A stretch of DNA of 64,000 nt from NCBI RefSeq assembly GCF_904846075.1, contig NZ_CAJGZH010000002.1, positions 744,001-808,000 on the forward strand, given 5' to 3'. The stretch is from Psychrobacter glacincola (lineage in GTDB: Bacteria > Pseudomonadota > Gammaproteobacteria > Pseudomonadales > Moraxellaceae). Shown here piece by piece: positions 8,598 to 17,869 of the stretch (positions are counted from its first letter, which is position 1; every line of letters begins with the position of its first letter). The notes under the pieces are model-generated. The model had not been told where the DNA came from and made no database searches. It was given only the letters and a program-made list of their open reading frames with translations. The translations under genes were made by a program, and so were the position numbers.

Positions 8598-9359
8598 CTA
8601 AGCCAACATACCACCATCGACAACGATAGTCGCGCCCGTGGTATAACTTGATGCATCAGACACTAGATATAATACCGTGCCAGCCATCTCGTCAGGATCC
8701 GCAACACGTCCTAGTGGAATAGCATGTAGTGCCATTTTTAACACTTTATCATTGGTCGTCAAGGCAGAAGCAAACTTGGTATCGGTCAAACCTGGCAGTA
8801 GCGCATTGACACGGATACTGAGTGGCCCACACTCTTTGGCAAAAGCTTTAGTCATGCTAATGACCGCTGCTTTGGTGATTGAGTAGATGCCTTGCTTGTC
8901 GCCCGCTACCAAACCATTCACCGATGCAGTATTCAAGATGACGCCGCCACCTTGCTCTTTCATCATTTTGCCAGCGGCTGTCGACATAAAGAAGTAACCA
9001 CGGATATTGACTTCAACGGTCTTATCAAAAGCCGCTAAATCTGTATCTAAGATATGACCATAATATGGGTTGGCTGCGGCATTATTGACCAAGATATCAA
9101 TTTGGCCAAACTCGCTTTTGATATGCTCAAAAATCGCATCAATTTGCGCCATCTCGCCCACGTGACAAGCAAAGGCACTGGCTTTGTGACCGTCAGCGAC
9201 GATGCTATCAGCGACTGCTTGGCAAGCATCAATCTTACGACTAGAGACGATCACATGCGCGCCTCTGGATGCCAATAAACGAGCAATAGCTTCGCCAATG
9301 CCGCGGCTAGCGCCAGTAACCAAAGCAACTTTACCGGTTAAATCAAATAAATCTTTCAT
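8598..9359 (-). CDS. Short-chain dehydrogenase/reductase
   Basis: 253 residues of a classical SDR. The cofactor motif TGASRGIG is at 15-22, VNNAAA follows near 91-96, and the catalytic Ser146, Tyr159 and Lys163 are all present. The ATG at 9359 is preferred to the one at 9362 because AAGGA is then 6 bases away. It belongs to the minus-strand block with an acyl-CoA dehydrogenase, a second SDR and an NADP oxidoreductase, so a role in beta-oxidation-like reduction or oxidation of a hydroxyacyl intermediate is likely. The substrate is not known. Confidence 0.85.
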   Translation of the reverse strand: MKDLFDLTGKVALVTGASRGIGEAIARLLASRGAHVIVSSRKIDACQAVADSIVADGHKASAFACHVGEMAQIDAIFEHIKSEFGQIDILVNNAAANPYYGHILDTDLAAFDKTVEVNIRGYFFMSTAAGKMMKEQGGGVILNTASVNGLVAGDKQGIYSITKAAVISMTKAFAKECGPLSIRVNALLPGLTDTKFASALTTNDKVLKMALHAIPLGRVADPDEMAGTVLYLVSDASSYTTGATIVVDGGMLA

Positions 9360-9473
9360 CATGATTCCTTATATTTTTATAAACGTTATATTTTCAATCA
9401 TTCTTGAGCGCTGAATTCATGTATCCCAAATAGGTATCCAAAACAGACGTCTAAAATTGGATAACTAAACGCA

Positions 9474-9505
9474 GATAATCGCTGTCATATCTAACAGCGA
9501 TTATC
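9474..9505. repeat. Perfect 12-bp hairpin between the two SDR genes
   Basis: GATAATCGCTGT (9474-9485) and ACAGCGATTATC (9494-9505) form a perfect stem with an 8-base loop. There is no T run on either side. It sits in the 186-base gap within the minus-strand SDR-SDR pair and may be an mRNA processing/stability hairpin or an operator. Confidence 0.6.
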
Positions 9506-9545
9506 GAGCACTAACGAGTTAATAATGAGCGCTCAACAGTCGCAG

Positions 9546-10328
9546 TTACGCTAACATACCACCATCAAGGGTAAACGCATGACCATTCATAAAACTGCTT
9601 TCATCACTAGCCAGCCAAGCAATCGCGCATGACACTTCGTTAACGTCTCCCAAACGGCGCATTGGACTGGCCTTAACCGTTGCTTGCTGCGTACGCTCAT
9701 CCATCGTTGCCATAGTATTGCGAACCATTGGCGTATCAATGAAGCTTGGGCATACCGCGTTAAAACGGATATTGGCACGGGCATACTCATGGGCAGCAGA
9801 TTTAGTCAGACCCATAACCCCATGTTTAGCTGCACTATAGGCTGAAATCATAGGCGCTGAACGAAGACCAGCAATAGAGGCGACGTTAATCACATGACCA
9901 CCACCATTAGGCAGCATACAGTTGACGGCGGCACGCATACAGTGCCAAACACCTTTTAAATTCACTGCGATATTGCGATCAAAATCATCATCACTTAGCT
10001 CATGCATTGGTGAAGGCTTGTGGTCGATACCAGCGTTGTTTACCACAACATCTAGGCCACCAAGCGTTTCTACTGCAAAGTCAAACAACGCACGTACTTC
10101 ATCACCACTGGTCACGTCTACTTTTTTGAAGACGATACTGTTGCCAGCATCTTGGCCTTGTTTGGCAACTGCTTCGCCCATTTCTTCTGCCATATCACCA
10201 ATGACGACTTTTGCGCCGCGACTGGCTAGTAATAATGCACTTGCTGCCCCGATGCCTGATGCACCGCCCGTGATCAAAATTCGTTTGCCAGCTACATCTG
10301 ATGCAATTCCATTTGTATTCAGTGTCAT
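9546..10328 (-). CDS. Short-chain dehydrogenase/reductase (3-hydroxyacyl-type)
   Basis: 260 residues. The Rossmann motif GGASGIG is at 21-27, NNAG at 97-100, and the active-site Ser151, Tyr164 and Lys168 are in place. An Asp at the end of the second beta strand (VVIGDM) suggests NAD rather than NADP. GAGG lies 8 bases before the ATG, inside the 3-base gap to the upstream oxidoreductase gene, so the two are co-translated. With the acyl-CoA dehydrogenase it probably oxidises a hydroxyacyl-CoA or similar intermediate. This is a family-level assignment. Confidence 0.85.
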   Translation of the reverse strand: MTLNTNGIASDVAGKRILITGGASGIGAASALLLASRGAKVVIGDMAEEMGEAVAKQGQDAGNSIVFKKVDVTSGDEVRALFDFAVETLGGLDVVVNNAGIDHKPSPMHELSDDDFDRNIAVNLKGVWHCMRAAVNCMLPNGGGHVINVASIAGLRSAPMISAYSAAKHGVMGLTKSAAHEYARANIRFNAVCPSFIDTPMVRNTMATMDERTQQATVKASPMRRLGDVNEVSCAIAWLASDESSFMNGHAFTLDGGMLA

Positions 10329-10331
10329 GAT

Positions 10332-11339
10332 CTATCCCTCTACCTTAAGTACTAGTTTGCCGAAGTTTTCACCGTTAAAGAGCATCATCAGAGTATCAGG
10401 GAATGTCTCGATACCCTCAACGATGTGGTCTTTCACTTTCATATCACCTGACTGAATCCAGCCAGCGATATCTTTCATGGCGACTGGATATTCCTTGATA
10501 TTATCGAATACCACGATACCTTCCATACGGGCACGATTGACCAGTAATGATAAATAGTTCGATGGGCCTTTGACTTCTGTGGTGTTGTTATACTGACTAA
10601 TCGCACCGCAAATAACGATACGCGCATGCAGATTTATTTGTGTGAGCACGTCATTCAAGATATCACCGCCTACGTTGTCAAAATACACATCCACACCATC
10701 TGGGCAGGTTTTCTTTAGTGCTTTTTTCACATCTCCGTTTTTATAGTCAATCGTCGCATCGAACCCAAGCTCATCGACTAAGAATTTACATTTCTCAGCG
10801 CCGCCCGCGATACCGACAACACGGCAGCCTTTGATTTTGGCAATTTGACCAACCAAGCTACCAACAGCACCAGCTGCACCAGAGACGACCACGGTCTCAC
10901 CCGCTTTTGGCTGACCTGTTTTTAGCAGACCAAAATATCCTGTCATCCCTGGCATACCGAGCACGCCCAAGTAATAAGACAATGGTGCCAGTTTTGGATC
11001 AACTTTATACAGATTAGCACCATCACTGACGGCATAAGACTGCACGCCATCGTGACCTGCGACATAGTCACCAACCGCAAACTTCTCATGCTTGCTTTCA
11101 ATCACTTCGCCCACAGTGCCGGCGCGCATAACATCACCAATCTGAACCGGCGCGATATAAGATTTGGCATCGTTCAACCAACCACGCATCGCCGGATCGA
11201 TAGAGATATATTCAACCTTAATCAGTAGCTGACCATCGGTGATCGTCGGGATTTCTGTCTCGGTATAATCCCAAGTCTCGGCACTAGGCTCGCCTACTGG
11301 TCTTGCTTTTAATCGCCACTGTTTATTCATTTTCGTCAT
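10332..11339 (-). CDS. NADP-dependent oxidoreductase, zinc-free MDR family (CurA/YncB-like)
   Basis: 335 residues of the medium-chain reductase/leukotriene B4 dehydrogenase group. The cofactor loop GAAGAVG is at 154-160, and the zinc-binding cysteines of alcohol dehydrogenases are absent. Relatives reduce the double bond of enones such as curcumin or prostaglandin intermediates with NADPH. AAGGA lies 7 bases ahead of the ATG. It sits 22 bases after the acyl-CoA dehydrogenase gene and 3 bases before the second SDR, so the three form one operon. Confidence 0.85.
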   Translation of the reverse strand: MTKMNKQWRLKARPVGEPSAETWDYTETEIPTITDGQLLIKVEYISIDPAMRGWLNDAKSYIAPVQIGDVMRAGTVGEVIESKHEKFAVGDYVAGHDGVQSYAVSDGANLYKVDPKLAPLSYYLGVLGMPGMTGYFGLLKTGQPKAGETVVVSGAAGAVGSLVGQIAKIKGCRVVGIAGGAEKCKFLVDELGFDATIDYKNGDVKKALKKTCPDGVDVYFDNVGGDILNDVLTQINLHARIVICGAISQYNNTTEVKGPSNYLSLLVNRARMEGIVVFDNIKEYPVAMKDIAGWIQSGDMKVKDHIVEGIETFPDTLMMLFNGENFGKLVLKVEG

Positions 11340-11361
11340 GTCTCTTTCCTTAGAGTTGTCC

Positions 11362-13167
11362 TTAGAACCATTCTGTTTGCATATCAGTGCAAACCGAGTT
11401 GGTGTTGGTTAATAATTCGATGTCTCGTTTAACTAATGGTAGTTCCCAATCGATAAAATATTTAGCCGCTTGTATCTTTCCTTTGTAGAAGTTCTGTTGC
11501 TCAGTATCTTGTGTGGTGCTTAATAGCTGCTCAGCCTTACTTGCTTGACGAATCCAAATCCAGCTCAACACAATTGAAGCAAAAATATTCATCAGTGCTT
11601 GCGCGTTGCCCGTCAACGTGACTGCTTCTTCGGTTTGTAGCACTTTGCTGAGATGCACCAACACTTCATGTAGATGACCCATGTAAGGCATCAGCTTACC
11701 TGCAAGTTGGGCGCTCTCAGTTGTAGTGATATTTTCTAGATCTTTTGTGATTTCACGTTTGAGGATTTGGATGCCTAACCCACCTTTTTGCCACAACTTA
11801 CGAAATGACAAATCCAATGCCTGCACGCCATTCGTGCCTTCATGAATAGGATTTAGGCGATTGTCACGCCAGAACTGCTCAGCCTGATACTCACGCGTAT
11901 AGCCTGCACCGCCCAATACTTGGATACCCAAATCATTGGCTTTTGGCCCATACTCAGATGGCCATGCTTTTAATACTGGCGTGAGCAGGTCTAATAATTC
12001 TGTTAGCTCATTTTTTAAAGTTTTGTCTTCACAAGTGTTGATACGGTCAATCAGGTTTGAGCCATATAGACATAATGAAATGCCGCCTTCAGAGTACGTT
12101 TTTTGCGCCAGTAGCATGCGCTTTACGTCACCATGCTGAATAATAGCCGTTGCCGCATCTTCAGGCTTGTTGTTCGGGGCGATTCTGCCTTGCGTTCTGT
12201 CTTTGGCGTAATCTAGCGAATACTGATAGCCACGATAGCCAATCATCGCTGCACCAAAACCAACAGCGATACGCGCCTCATTCATCATTTTGAACATATA
12301 GCGCAGGCCAAAATGCTCTTCACCGATCAGATAACCATGGCATGCGCCTTCGTCACCGAAGCTCAGAGCCGTCGACGTTGTGCCTCTATAGCCTAGTTTA
12401 TGAATGAGTCCTGTTAAATGTACGTCATTGCGCTCGCCCACCGATGCATCCTCGTTTAAGCGATACTTAGGCACGGCGAATAAAGAGATACCTTTGACCC
12501 CACCTGGACCACCTGGCACTTTGGCCAATACGAGATGGACGATATTGTCAGACAGTTCGTGATCGCCGCCTGAGATATAAATCTTGCTGCCTTTGACGCG
12601 GTATGAGCCATCATCTTGTTTTACTGCAGTGGTTTTGATGTCAGCAAGTGAGGAACCTGCATGTGGCTCTGTTAATGCCATGGTTCCGGTGAACTCACCT
12701 GTCAGCATGCGCGGCATAAAGGCGGCTTTAATCTCATCACTGGCAAAATGCGAGATGACGTTGATTGCAGCAGTGGTCAAAAATGGATAGGCAATCGTTG
12801 ATGGATTGGCAGCCATAAAATAACCTGCCACGGCTGTCATCACTGTTTCAGGTAACTGCATACCGCCGTCTTCAAAACTATAACGACCAGCGATAAATCC
12901 TGACTCACGAAACGCATCAAAAGCGACTTTTACATCACTTATCATGCTGACTTTTTTGCCATCGAACTGTGGCTCGTTCTTGTCTGCTACATGGTTATGC
13001 GGCAAAAACAATTGGGTCGCAATTTTATTGGCCGTATCCAATACTGCGTCAAACGTTTCGCGGCTATGCTCTGCAAACTTAACATGCTCGGTTAAATTTT
13101 TAGTGCCCAATACATCATATAATTGGAACGGTAACTCAAAGTCATTGATTAGCGTATCTGCTGCCAT
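11362..13167 (-). CDS. Acyl-CoA dehydrogenase (about 600-residue FadE-like class)
   Basis: 601 residues, longer than the roughly 380 of the short family, with the extra C-terminal domain of the 600-residue bacterial class. The FAD/substrate signature MALTEPHAGSSLADIKT is near residue 165, and NPIHEGTNGVQA holds the likely catalytic Glu. It introduces the trans-2 double bond into acyl-CoA. It is the first gene of a minus-strand operon with an NADP oxidoreductase and two SDRs, divergent from a GlxA-type regulator across a 200-base region that carries a repeated site. Chain-length preference cannot be read from sequence. Confidence 0.9.
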   Translation of the reverse strand: MAADTLINDFELPFQLYDVLGTKNLTEHVKFAEHSRETFDAVLDTANKIATQLFLPHNHVADKNEPQFDGKKVSMISDVKVAFDAFRESGFIAGRYSFEDGGMQLPETVMTAVAGYFMAANPSTIAYPFLTTAAINVISHFASDEIKAAFMPRMLTGEFTGTMALTEPHAGSSLADIKTTAVKQDDGSYRVKGSKIYISGGDHELSDNIVHLVLAKVPGGPGGVKGISLFAVPKYRLNEDASVGERNDVHLTGLIHKLGYRGTTSTALSFGDEGACHGYLIGEEHFGLRYMFKMMNEARIAVGFGAAMIGYRGYQYSLDYAKDRTQGRIAPNNKPEDAATAIIQHGDVKRMLLAQKTYSEGGISLCLYGSNLIDRINTCEDKTLKNELTELLDLLTPVLKAWPSEYGPKANDLGIQVLGGAGYTREYQAEQFWRDNRLNPIHEGTNGVQALDLSFRKLWQKGGLGIQILKREITKDLENITTTESAQLAGKLMPYMGHLHEVLVHLSKVLQTEEAVTLTGNAQALMNIFASIVLSWIWIRQASKAEQLLSTTQDTEQQNFYKGKIQAAKYFIDWELPLVKRDIELLTNTNSVCTDMQTEWF

Positions 13168-13235
13168 AGTATTCTCGTTAACTGATTAAATTTGGTTATC
13201 AATCGATATTAATCTAATTTAACGCCTTACCGTAT

Positions 13236-13273
13236 TGTCATTTATGACATAATTATGGTCAAATACGACATAA
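13236..13273. promoter_or_regulatory. Candidate operator between acyl-CoA dehydrogenase and GlxA-type regulator
   Basis: TATGACATAA (13243-13252) and TACGACATAA (13264-13273) are direct repeats exactly 21 bases apart, two helical turns, as is common for AraC-family sites. The first copy also lies in a palindrome, TGTCAT-TT-ATGACA (13236-13249). The position between divergent regulator and operon supports an operator. The function is inferred. Confidence 0.5.
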
Positions 13274-13369
13274 ATAGCGTTTATATTTCGAGAATTCAGA
13301 TAAAAAATCGATACTTTTGGTTAGAAAATTAAATTTTGGTCAGCCACAGCGAAAGGGAAATAAACATCT

Positions 13370-14392
13370 ATGCCTTATTTCAAACCCTTTAAAGTCATCA
13401 TTATCGGATTCGATGGTGTGCTCGGTAGCGCATTGACAGGTGCGTTAGATTTGTTTTCATTTACGGGTGTCAGTTGGCAGCGATTTTTAGATGAGCCAGT
13501 AGAGCCACGGTTCAATGTGCAGATAGCAAGCGTTGGTGGCGTAGATATCAGATGTAGCAACCGCTTAATCATGCAAGCGCACTGCGATATTCAGGACGTG
13601 GCCGAGTGCGACTTGCTATTGATTCCGACGATTGGTGATTCAATTGATAAGGCACTGAGCCAAAATGCAGATTTGATACCCCATCTAACGCGGTTGGCAG
13701 ACACCAAGTCAGATATAGCCAGCAACTGTAGCGGTGCTTTCTTTTTGGCAAAAGCAGGATTATTAGATAATAGAATCGCCACCACGCACTGGGGTTACGC
13801 CAGTAAATTCAAAGCGGATTTTCCGCTCGTTGATTTACAAGAAGACCAGTTTGTCACTCACTCAAGGAGCAAGTCAGATAGCCAGTCGGGTAATATATTT
13901 TGTGCGGCGGGCGGTAGTGCATTTTATGATTTGGGATTGTTATTAATAGAGCGTTACTGCGGACGTGAGATTTCTACTCAAGTAGCCAAAACCCAAATCA
14001 TCGATAGTAAACGAGGCAATCAAAACAGCTATACCAACGTAACGTTGCACAAACCGCATTCAGACCAATTGGTCAAGCAGGTACAAGAGTTCATTGAAGA
14101 AAATTTTTATCAGACTATTCAGGTGAGTGGGTTGGCTGCCATGGTCAATATCACCCCGCGGACATTAAACAGACGCTTTCAGTCTGCTGTTGCTATGCGC
14201 CCGATTGAGTATATTCAAGCAGTCAGAATTGAGCAGGCAAAACGCCTACTAGAGTTAGGCAATGTGACCATAAAATCGCTTGCCGAACAAGTGGGCTATG
14301 ATGATATTTCATCGTTCACACGCCTATTCAAACGTGCAACAGAGCTAACCCCCAAAGAGTATCAGGATAAGTTTTCGCGGTTAGCGATTTAG
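13370..14392 (+). CDS. GlxA-family transcriptional regulator (DJ-1/PfpI domain plus AraC HTH)
   Basis: 340 residues. The N-terminal two-thirds is a DJ-1/PfpI-like domain with the nucleophile-elbow Cys in SNCSGAFFLAKAGLLD. The C-terminal 100 residues form two HTH motifs of the AraC/XylS type, ending in the signature VGYDDISSFTRLFKRATELTPKEYQ. Such regulators usually activate a neighbouring catabolic operon. It is transcribed away from the acyl-CoA dehydrogenase operon, and direct repeats between the two genes may be its binding sites. The inducer is unknown. Confidence 0.88.
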   Translation: MPYFKPFKVIIIGFDGVLGSALTGALDLFSFTGVSWQRFLDEPVEPRFNVQIASVGGVDIRCSNRLIMQAHCDIQDVAECDLLLIPTIGDSIDKALSQNADLIPHLTRLADTKSDIASNCSGAFFLAKAGLLDNRIATTHWGYASKFKADFPLVDLQEDQFVTHSRSKSDSQSGNIFCAAGGSAFYDLGLLLIERYCGREISTQVAKTQIIDSKRGNQNSYTNVTLHKPHSDQLVKQVQEFIEENFYQTIQVSGLAAMVNITPRTLNRRFQSAVAMRPIEYIQAVRIEQAKRLLELGNVTIKSLAEQVGYDDISSFTRLFKRATELTPKEYQDKFSRLAI

Positions 14393-14439
14393 TCATGGCA
14401 ATGCATAGTAGTTAGAGATTAGTGCTTAATGTTTAACGT

Positions 14440-15717
14440 TTAAGCAGTTTGCCATAACCCTTCTACTTGGATAGCATCAGCCTTGATGGTTGGGTAATCG
14501 CTAAATGCCAACTGATAGCCACCAGCTGTATTGGAACTAATTTGACACTTTGTGCCTAGTGGAAAGCTGTGTTTTTGTCCAATATGACCAAAACGCATGC
14601 CGCTATAAATCGGTAATCTTGTCAGCTGATGCAATTGACGAATCACCGTAGCCACATCATAACGCTTGTCATAACTGTCCTCACCTGCACCTGACAATGC
14701 CCCAAATACAATCGCTTGCTGACCTTTAAACGCACCAGCCAAATACAAATCATATAACATGCGCTCGATACGATAAGGTTGCTCACCCACGTCTTCTAAG
14801 AATACAATACCGCCATCCATGCGCGGCAAATACTCACTACCTGCCAGCGCTGACACCACGCTTAGATTACCGCCCCAAATCGTGCCCGTTATTGCTTTGG
14901 GCTCAGCACTTGTTAGAATACTGGGTAAATTGGGACTGGTTAAAGACGCGTCTGATATATCAATAACCAGATTGGGATTGGTTAGTGCTTCAACAAACTG
15001 TCGACAGCTGACTTGATCAGGGACAGTTTTTCCAAATTCACTATAGAGCATCGGTGCTGCAAGCGAACTCATATCACCTTCTGCCAATAGCGCACACTGA
15101 ATAGCAGTCACATCACTAAAGCCCGCCAGTATCGTGCCGCGCTCCTGCATAATACGTCCTAGCGTCAACCAATCAATCATCGGTAATATGCGCATTGCAC
15201 CATAGCCGCCGCGCACGCCGAGTAACAATTTTGGGGCGGCTATTGCACCAGTAGCGAGGTTATGCAGGTCACTCGCTCGCTGCGAATCCGTACCCGCAAA
15301 ACGCAAATACTGCCGCTGAGTAATCGCAGGATTGTCTACCTTAAAACCGGCACAAGCCATGCGCTCCAATGCCAATTGATTACGCTCGTTACTACCGCCG
15401 ACATTGGAGCTGGCAAAAAGGCGCGTCTCAATCGTAGGCGTGATACAGCTGGTCTGCGTTAATGACGTTTGTGGTAATGAGCCATCATCCATAAGCGCAG
15501 ACGGCAGATCATCCTTGGTGAGCTGCGGACTACTATTAGGGTCGATAGGGCTGGCGGCAAATACCTGAGAAACACCTTGCGTCGCCAATGCAGCAGTACC
15601 CGCACTGAGACCTACTCGACGTAAAAACTGCCGACGATTCAAGCCGGCTGCCGCTTCAATCGCTGTATGCTCATTGTTGTTTCTATCATCTGTTAATAAC
15701 TGACTCTTGAAAACCAT
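14440..15717 (-). CDS. LD-carboxypeptidase (peptidase S66 family), Tat-exported
   Basis: 425 residues when started at the ATG at 15717, which has AAGGTGG 9 bases upstream; an in-frame ATG at 15765 is less likely. A twin-arginine signal, NRRQFLRRVG with the pair at residues 28-29 and a following hydrophobic run ending VFAAS, predicts export of the folded enzyme. The catalytic residues of S66 enzymes are visible: Ser in LAGFSDVTA, Glu in GGIVFLEDVGEQPYR and His in RFGHIGQKH. LdcA members trim the terminal D-Ala of murein tetrapeptides in the cytoplasm, and MccF members inactivate microcin C. Tat export is less usual and suggests a periplasmic role in murein turnover. Confidence 0.88.
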   Translation of the reverse strand: MVFKSQLLTDDRNNNEHTAIEAAAGLNRRQFLRRVGLSAGTAALATQGVSQVFAASPIDPNSSPQLTKDDLPSALMDDGSLPQTSLTQTSCITPTIETRLFASSNVGGSNERNQLALERMACAGFKVDNPAITQRQYLRFAGTDSQRASDLHNLATGAIAAPKLLLGVRGGYGAMRILPMIDWLTLGRIMQERGTILAGFSDVTAIQCALLAEGDMSSLAAPMLYSEFGKTVPDQVSCRQFVEALTNPNLVIDISDASLTSPNLPSILTSAEPKAITGTIWGGNLSVVSALAGSEYLPRMDGGIVFLEDVGEQPYRIERMLYDLYLAGAFKGQQAIVFGALSGAGEDSYDKRYDVATVIRQLHQLTRLPIYSGMRFGHIGQKHSFPLGTKCQISSNTAGGYQLAFSDYPTIKADAIQVEGLWQTA

Positions 15718-15971
15718 CTCTCTCTGCCACCTTATCATTTTTATTTTGATATACTTTTGCATCATATTTATTTTTGCAGTCTACTTGCTTAAACCACACA
15801 GCAGCATATTGTAAACGCTTTTTTGGCTATGATAGTTGCCCAACCCTTGCCACTATTTAATTTTTCGCCATGCTAGCCATGAGACATACCAAAAACCTAG
15901 CCCTATTGGCACATTCCGCGACTTTGTTGTAGTATGAGAATACCGATTTCGGTTAAATAAGGATAATAATA

Positions 15972-16370
15972 ATGGCTGAGAAAACGACTGATAAACAGAA
16001 AAAAGAGGACATATTGGATACTGATTTAGAGTACCTCATCAACGAAGAAGAAAAACTGCAAGAAAAGCTAAAAGACAGTAGCCATCTTGAGCGTTTTGCC
16101 AAAGATTTGATGCTATTCATGAGCTTGATTAAAGACTATTATCAAGGAAACTATCGCGATATTCCTTACAAGACCATTTCAGCAGGTGTGGTTGGACTGC
16201 TCTATACTCTCAACCCAATCGATATCATTCCAGATTTCATACCCTTTATCGGTCATATTGACGATGCGCTAGTCCTCACCTTTTGCTTGAAGTTGGTCGA
16301 AAAAGATTTGCAAAAATATCAAACTTGGAAGAAAAAACAAACCGCTACTGACTTAAAGAAAAACAGGTAA
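15972..16370 (+). CDS. YkvA family protein (DUF1232)
   Basis: 132 residues. The DUF1232 core lies in the middle, with the characteristic LNPIDIIPDFIPFIGHIDDA stretch at about residues 80-99, preceded by a charged, coiled-coil-prone N-terminus. AAGGA precedes the ATG by 8 bases. The family is widespread and probably membrane-associated, but its biochemical role is not established. The gene stands alone and is followed by a terminator. Confidence 0.85.
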   Translation: MAEKTTDKQKKEDILDTDLEYLINEEEKLQEKLKDSSHLERFAKDLMLFMSLIKDYYQGNYRDIPYKTISAGVVGLLYTLNPIDIIPDFIPFIGHIDDALVLTFCLKLVEKDLQKYQTWKKKQTATDLKKNR

Positions 16371-16423
16371 CTTTGTACAAGCTATCATCCTGAAATGATC
16401 ATTATAAAAAATAATCGTTATAA

Positions 16424-16467
16424 AAAACCACGACTGACAATCAATGTATCAGCCGTGGCTTTTTTAT
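16424..16467 (+). terminator. Terminator after the YkvA gene
   Basis: CCACGACTGA (16428-16437) pairs with TCAGCCGTGG (16449-16458) with one mismatch, followed by a T run on the plus strand and preceded by an A run. It may act in both directions for the convergent membrane-protein gene. Confidence 0.85.
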
Positions 16468-16493
16468 TCATTAATAGCAATTATTTATGTGAG

Positions 16494-16799
16494 TTAATCT
16501 GGAACATCATAACGCGCTTTTTCTGGATTGAGACCGAACGAATAGACAAAGGTTGCAACGAGGCTATTGATAATAATAAACGGCAAATCGATAGCAGCAT
16601 GCCCAAGCGCATAGCGACCAATCAGCCACGAAACAATCAGCATAATAATAAAGAAACCGCCTAAGTACGCCAAAATTGCAGGATGCTTTAAATTATAAGT
16701 CTGCTTAGGTTCAGGCTTCTTATCAAGTACATAGGTTCTGATTGCCCAACCAGCCGCATAAGAAAATCCGCCCAATACCACGTAACTAAAAAAATTCAT
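16494..16799 (-). CDS. Small inner-membrane protein of unknown function
   Basis: 101 residues from the ATG at 16799 (AGAG 9 bases upstream), or 108 from an in-frame ATG at 16820. There are three hydrophobic segments: an N-terminal one (FFSYVVLGGFSYAAGWAI), a central one (ILAYLGGFFIIMLIVSWLIG) and a C-terminal one (FIIINSLVATFVYSFGL), with a short charged loop between the first two. I recognise no family. It is convergent with the YkvA gene and upstream of nothing obvious. Confidence 0.65.
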   Translation of the reverse strand: MNFFSYVVLGGFSYAAGWAIRTYVLDKKPEPKQTYNLKHPAILAYLGGFFIIMLIVSWLIGRYALGHAAIDLPFIIINSLVATFVYSFGLNPEKARYDVPD

Positions 16800-16890
16800 A
16801 TTGCTTAACTCTAATGACATATGGTTTATAGCAAAACACTGTTTAAAATAACACTATCGATCATAAATTCTGTTTATGAGCCGTGCTTGC

Positions 16891-17445
16891 TTAAAGGCTC
16901 TCATTAACATTATCAATCACAATATTAGCATGTGGATTGGCTAAAATATCGGTATTAACATCATCACACTCGACACGATAGATGGTATTGGCACCGCGAT
17001 AAATATAGGATAAGTATTCACTATCTAAGAGTGGATCGATATTGGCATAGGCAGGCTTCACATGAGCCAGTACTAGCACTCGATCAGGACGCCCAATGAC
17101 CGCATCGACATTGTCAGGGTCAATAGAGAAAAACTGCGGAATGTCGCTATTTTCAATCACTTCTAGCGGCTCAGCGTCATCCCAAACGCGCTTCGCACTT
17201 GCCGGCTCTTTCATCTGCATCACCCACGAGCCATCCTGTTGACTGATTTTTATTTGGGCAGGCTCGTCATGACTAACCGTGTAACAACCTTCAAAAACCG
17301 ATAAGTCTGTCGCCGCTTCAACCAGTCCAGTATCAGCTTGAGTGTTGCTATCGTTACAAGCACTTAAAAATAGCGCGCTGCTCACCGCTATGCCGACTGG
17401 TAAGCGCATCAGCCTTTTATAAAAAATGTTTGAGCGTAAGGACAT
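16891..17445 (-). CDS. Putative lipoprotein of unknown function
   Basis: 184 residues from the ATG at 17445, which has AGGA 10 bases upstream; an ATG at 17463 is the alternative. A signal sequence ends in the lipobox LSAC, predicting a lipid-anchored envelope protein. The mature part is acidic, begins with a low-complexity stretch (NDSNTQADTG) and has two further cysteines (EGCYTV and RVECDD) that could form a disulfide. No family recognised. It appears monocistronic. Confidence 0.7.
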   Translation of the reverse strand: MSLRSNIFYKRLMRLPVGIAVSSALFLSACNDSNTQADTGLVEAATDLSVFEGCYTVSHDEPAQIKISQQDGSWVMQMKEPASAKRVWDDAEPLEVIENSDIPQFFSIDPDNVDAVIGRPDRVLVLAHVKPAYANIDPLLDSEYLSYIYRGANTIYRVECDDVNTDILANPHANIVIDNVNESL

Positions 17446-17463
17446 AATAGGGTTATCCTGCAT

Positions 17464-17869
17464 TCATGCATTAAACTTTTATGAAAATTGTCTTTAAAAA
17501 AACTACCTTTAAACAGTGATGATGACAATCTTGCTATTAACGTGATTTTCTAGGGCATGTTTTCATCAACTATTGGCACTGTCGAATGATTTGCGCTACT
17601 AATTGACGCCAGCAAACTGCTGTTTTTTCTGCTGCGGAGTCAATACCGTTTGATACTGTGTCGCAACACAGCTCATTTTAACAGAAAATAGCAAGGTTAC
17701 TATTATGATCTGTGCTTTTGGCGACTTTGTGCATTACGATTGCCCACATCAACGATAGATTTGTTATACTCATTCCCAAAATATAACGGAAGCGCTGGTG
17801 TAAAAACAACGCTAGCAAAATCCCTCCAACCCTCCCTATGTTTATCAATTTTTAGGTCAATAATTTTTT
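17464..17869. other. Spacer upstream of rnhA-dnaQ with a lone MITE end
   Basis: No gene is supported. At 17551-17567 the sequence TA GGGCATGTTTTCATC resembles one end of the GGGCGTGTC element family, but no matching inverted end follows. A TATACT at about 17766 could be part of the rnhA promoter; no good -35 is visible. Confidence 0.4.
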
